Source of the DNA: an uncultured Oscillospiraceae bacterium
GTDB taxonomy: Bacteria > Bacillota > Clostridia > Oscillospirales > Oscillospiraceae
Direction of reading: 5' to 3'
NCBI GenBank assembly: GCA_934645175.1
Contig: CAKUDE010000017.1
Coordinates: 1-43,291, forward strand
DNA length: 43,291 nt
The notes beneath the pieces were generated by a model that searched no databases, was not told where the DNA came from, and saw only the letters and a list, made by a program, of their open reading frames with translations. Below, piece by piece: positions 41,628-43,291 of the stretch. The translations under genes and the position numbers were made by a program. How positions within the stretch are numbered: position 1 is the stretch's first letter; every line of letters starts with the position of its first letter.

Positions 41628-43100
41628 ATGAGCCATTTATACGCCGACATCGCCCGTCGGACGGGCGGCGACATTTATATCGGGGTGGTCGGCCCGGTGC
41701 GCACAGGCAAATCTACCTTTATCAAGCGCATGATGGAGGAGCTGGTCATCCCGAAGATCGACGATCTGTATCAGCGTGAGCGCGCGAAGGATGAGCTGCC
41801 GCAAAGCGGCTCCGGCAAGACCATCATGACAGCCGAGCCGAAGTTCATTCCCGAGGATGCCGTAACCATCACGCCGGACGGCACGGTTACGCTCTCGGTG
41901 CGTATGATCGACTCCGTGGGTTATGTGGTTGCGGGCGCGATCGGCGCGACGGAAAACGGCTCGGCGCGCATGGTCACAACGCCCTGGGTCGATCACGAGA
42001 TTCCGCTGACCGAGGCGGCGGAGCTGGGTACGCGGAAGGTCATGGAGGAGCACAGCACCGTCGGCATCGTCGTTACGACCGACGGAACCGTGACCGACAT
42101 TCCGCGCGCCGACTACGTTGAGGCGGAGGCCCGCGCCATCACCGACATGAAGGCCACAGGCAAGCCCTTTCTGGTCGTAATCAACTCCCGCGCGCCGCGC
42201 TCGGCAGACACGCAGGCGCTGCGTGCCTACCTGGAGCAGACCTACGGCGTCGGCGTTATCGCCGCAGACTGTCAGGCCATGCAGGAGGCGGAGCTGTGCG
42301 AGCTGCTGACGCAGCTTCTGTATGCCTTCCCGCTGCGCGAAATGCGGGTGTTCCTGCCCGCATGGGTACAGGCGCTCACGCTTGACCACCCGCTCAAGGC
42401 GGCGCTGTACGACGCGCTGCGCACAAACGCCGCGCAAATCTCGCGTCTGGCGGAGACCGAAGAAGCCATCGGGCGCGTGTGCAGACTCGACCAGATCAGC
42501 GGTTTCCGCATCGACGAAATCGACCTCGGCAGCGGCACTGTGACGTGTGAGCTGGAGTTCAACGAGGGACTGTTCTACCAGATTCTCGGTCAGAACACCG
42601 GTTTTGAGATCGAAAACGACGGTCAGCTCCTGCGGCTCCTGACAGAGCTTGCCGAAATGAAGCGACGCTATGACAAGATCGCCTCCGCACTCGACGAGGT
42701 ACGCGCCACAGGCTACGGCATCGTGCTGCCCGGTGCGGAAGAGATGCACCTTGAAGTGCCGGAAATTGTAAAGAAGGGCAGCGCCTACGGCGTGAAGCTG
42801 CGTGCCAGCGCGCCGTCAATTCATCTGCTGCGCGCCGATATTCAGACGGAGATCAGTCCGATGGTCGGCGACGAACAGCAGTCGGAGGATCTGGTCAAAT
42901 ACTTGCTCGGCGAATACGAGGGCAACACCGAAAAGCTCTGGGAAAGCAATATTTTCGGCAAGTCGGTTTACGAGCTGGTAAATGAGGGACTGACCGGCAA
43001 GCTCAAGCGAATGCCCGACGACGCGCGCTACAAGCTCAAGGATGCACTGACAAAGATCATCAACGAGGGCGCCAACGGACTGATCTGCCTACTGCTCTGA
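41628..43100 (+). CDS. spoIVA: Stage IV sporulation protein A (SpoIVA)
   Basis: Mother-cell ATPase of 490 residues that polymerises on the forespore surface to form the base of the spore coat. The Walker A G-P-V-R-T-G-K-S-T is at residues 22-30, and the T-I-M-T-A-E-P-K-F and M-I-D-S-V-G-Y-V-V segments of the G-domain-like core follow. The long central and C-terminal regions end in the short hydrophobic tail G-L-I-C-L-L-L needed for membrane anchoring. ATG 41628 has GGGGGAGG seven bases upstream. The gene stands alone under a SigE-type promoter. It shows that the organism can form endospores or descends from one that could. Confidence 0.97.
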   Translation: MSHLYADIARRTGGDIYIGVVGPVRTGKSTFIKRMMEELVIPKIDDLYQRERAKDELPQSGSGKTIMTAEPKFIPEDAVTITPDGTVTLSVRMIDSVGYVVAGAIGATENGSARMVTTPWVDHEIPLTEAAELGTRKVMEEHSTVGIVVTTDGTVTDIPRADYVEAEARAITDMKATGKPFLVVINSRAPRSADTQALRAYLEQTYGVGVIAADCQAMQEAELCELLTQLLYAFPLREMRVFLPAWVQALTLDHPLKAALYDALRTNAAQISRLAETEEAIGRVCRLDQISGFRIDEIDLGSGTVTCELEFNEGLFYQILGQNTGFEIENDGQLLRLLTELAEMKRRYDKIASALDEVRATGYGIVLPGAEEMHLEVPEIVKKGSAYGVKLRASAPSIHLLRADIQTEISPMVGDEQQSEDLVKYLLGEYEGNTEKLWESNIFGKSVYELVNEGLTGKLKRMPDDARYKLKDALTKIINEGANGLICLLL

Positions 43101-43118
43101 GGATACATGGCGAAGCCC

Positions 43119-43151
43119 GCAATGCGGCATCGGAAAATTGCCGCACATTGC
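43119..43151 (+). other. Imperfect hairpin after spoIVA
   Basis: GCAATG and CGGCA on the left (43119-43129) pair with TGCCG and CATTGC on the right (43139-43151) with a CA bulge. No T tract follows, so it may only stabilise the mRNA end; the stronger terminator comes later. Confidence 0.4.
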
Positions 43152-43197
43152 CGGCGCAAGCCCTATGATCACACGGTCAAAGAATGAGAAAATACCA

Positions 43198-43220
43198 AAA
43201 GCCGCCCGAGAGGCGGCTTT
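43198..43220 (+). terminator. Probable terminator downstream of spoIVA
   Basis: AAAGCCGCC (43198-43206) pairs with GGCGGCTTT (43212-43220). It is nearly symmetrical and lies next to the putative IS left end. Confidence 0.65.
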
Positions 43221-43291
43221 GAACCGCACCCCATTTGTTAGACAATGTGGTATAATGTCTAACGAATGGGGTGATTTTTATGGCAAAGGGA
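43220..43291 (+). mobile_element. Putative left end of an IS3-family (IS150-like) insertion sequence, truncated by the window
   Basis: From 43220 the sequence starts TGAACCGCACCCC, which resembles left ends of IS150-group elements as I recall them. An 18-bp inverted repeat (43227-43244 with 43256-43273, 17 of 18 matching) flanks an extended -10 (TGG, TATAAT at 43251-43256). A start codon with a G-rich ribosome binding site follows. The rest lies outside the window, so the family call is tentative. Confidence 0.5.
43280..43291 (+). CDS. First codons of a gene cut by the window, probably a transposase
   Basis: ATG 43280 follows GGGGTGA (43268-43274) and encodes M-A-K-G before the window ends. 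It is in the position of the first open reading frame of an IS3-type element, which fits the basic start. Four codons are too few for any independent identification. Confidence 0.45.

Overview
The window is chromosomal DNA from a spore-forming member of the Firmicutes, class Clostridia. Evidence for this is SpoIVA with a SigE-type promoter, a YtvI-like permease, an isoleucine T-box in front of ileS, the miaB-mutS-mutL-miaA-hfq cluster, SepF/DivIVA, RNase Y and strong AGGAGG ribosome binding sites. The G+C content is fairly high by eye, so an Oscillospirales-type gut clostridium is my best guess, as inference only. Almost everything is core genome. Accessory DNA is limited to a Sel1-repeat gene at the left edge, a palindromic intergenic repeat near 10 kb and what looks like the first bases of an IS3-family insertion sequence at the right edge.

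Layout. 1-1559: 3' part of a Sel1-repeat/AAA+ ATPase gene. 1684-5170 (+): uvrA and a radC-like gene. 5258-8975 (-): pnp, rpsO, a dCMP deaminase and a small export-like membrane protein. 9115-9903 (+): short-chain dehydrogenase, followed by palindromic repeats. 10226-13024 (-): rny and an AI-2E/YtvI-family permease. 13140-13583 (+): ACT-domain regulator. 13672-27851 (-): a long co-oriented block, read from the right as miaB, mutS, CPBP protease, mutL, miaA, hfq, HlyD-like, YggS-like, sepF, divIVA, T-box, ileS. 28009-30145 (+): M20 amidohydrolase and a DUF3810 metallopeptidase-like protein. 30245-32898 (-): L,D-transpeptidase lipoprotein and typA. 32994-33419 (-): RNHCP zinc-binding protein. 33609-35670 (-): nifS-iscU-iscR. 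35797-38453 (-): FAD-dependent dehydrogenase and glycerate 2-kinase-like protein. 38669-39121 (+): GtrA. 39267-39440 (-): a 57-residue YtxH-like protein. 39559-41441 (+): pyrF and a phosphatase-acetyltransferase fusion. 41628-43100 (+): spoIVA. 43220-43291: IS left end with the first codons of a transposase.

How they work together. Mismatch repair (MutS, MutL with endonuclease motifs) and excision repair (UvrA) sit with the A37 tRNA modification enzymes MiaA and MiaB and the RNA chaperone Hfq. RNA turnover is represented by PNPase and RNase Y. SepF, DivIVA and their HlyD-like and YggS-like neighbours form the cell-division segment that leads into ileS. The nifS-iscU-iscR operon builds Fe-S clusters and carries a palindrome at its own promoter that could be the IscR operator.

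Most notable points: a PyrF homologue whose general-acid lysine codon is ATG (Met), translationally coupled to a phosphatase-GNAT fusion; a long stem-loop in the pnp leader; recurrent TTGC-type -35 boxes at an invariant 17-bp spacing; a small gene under 60 codons; a mirrored hairpin at the IS end that could hide the transposase ribosome binding site; and near-identical Sel1 repeat DNA that suggests recent tandem change.
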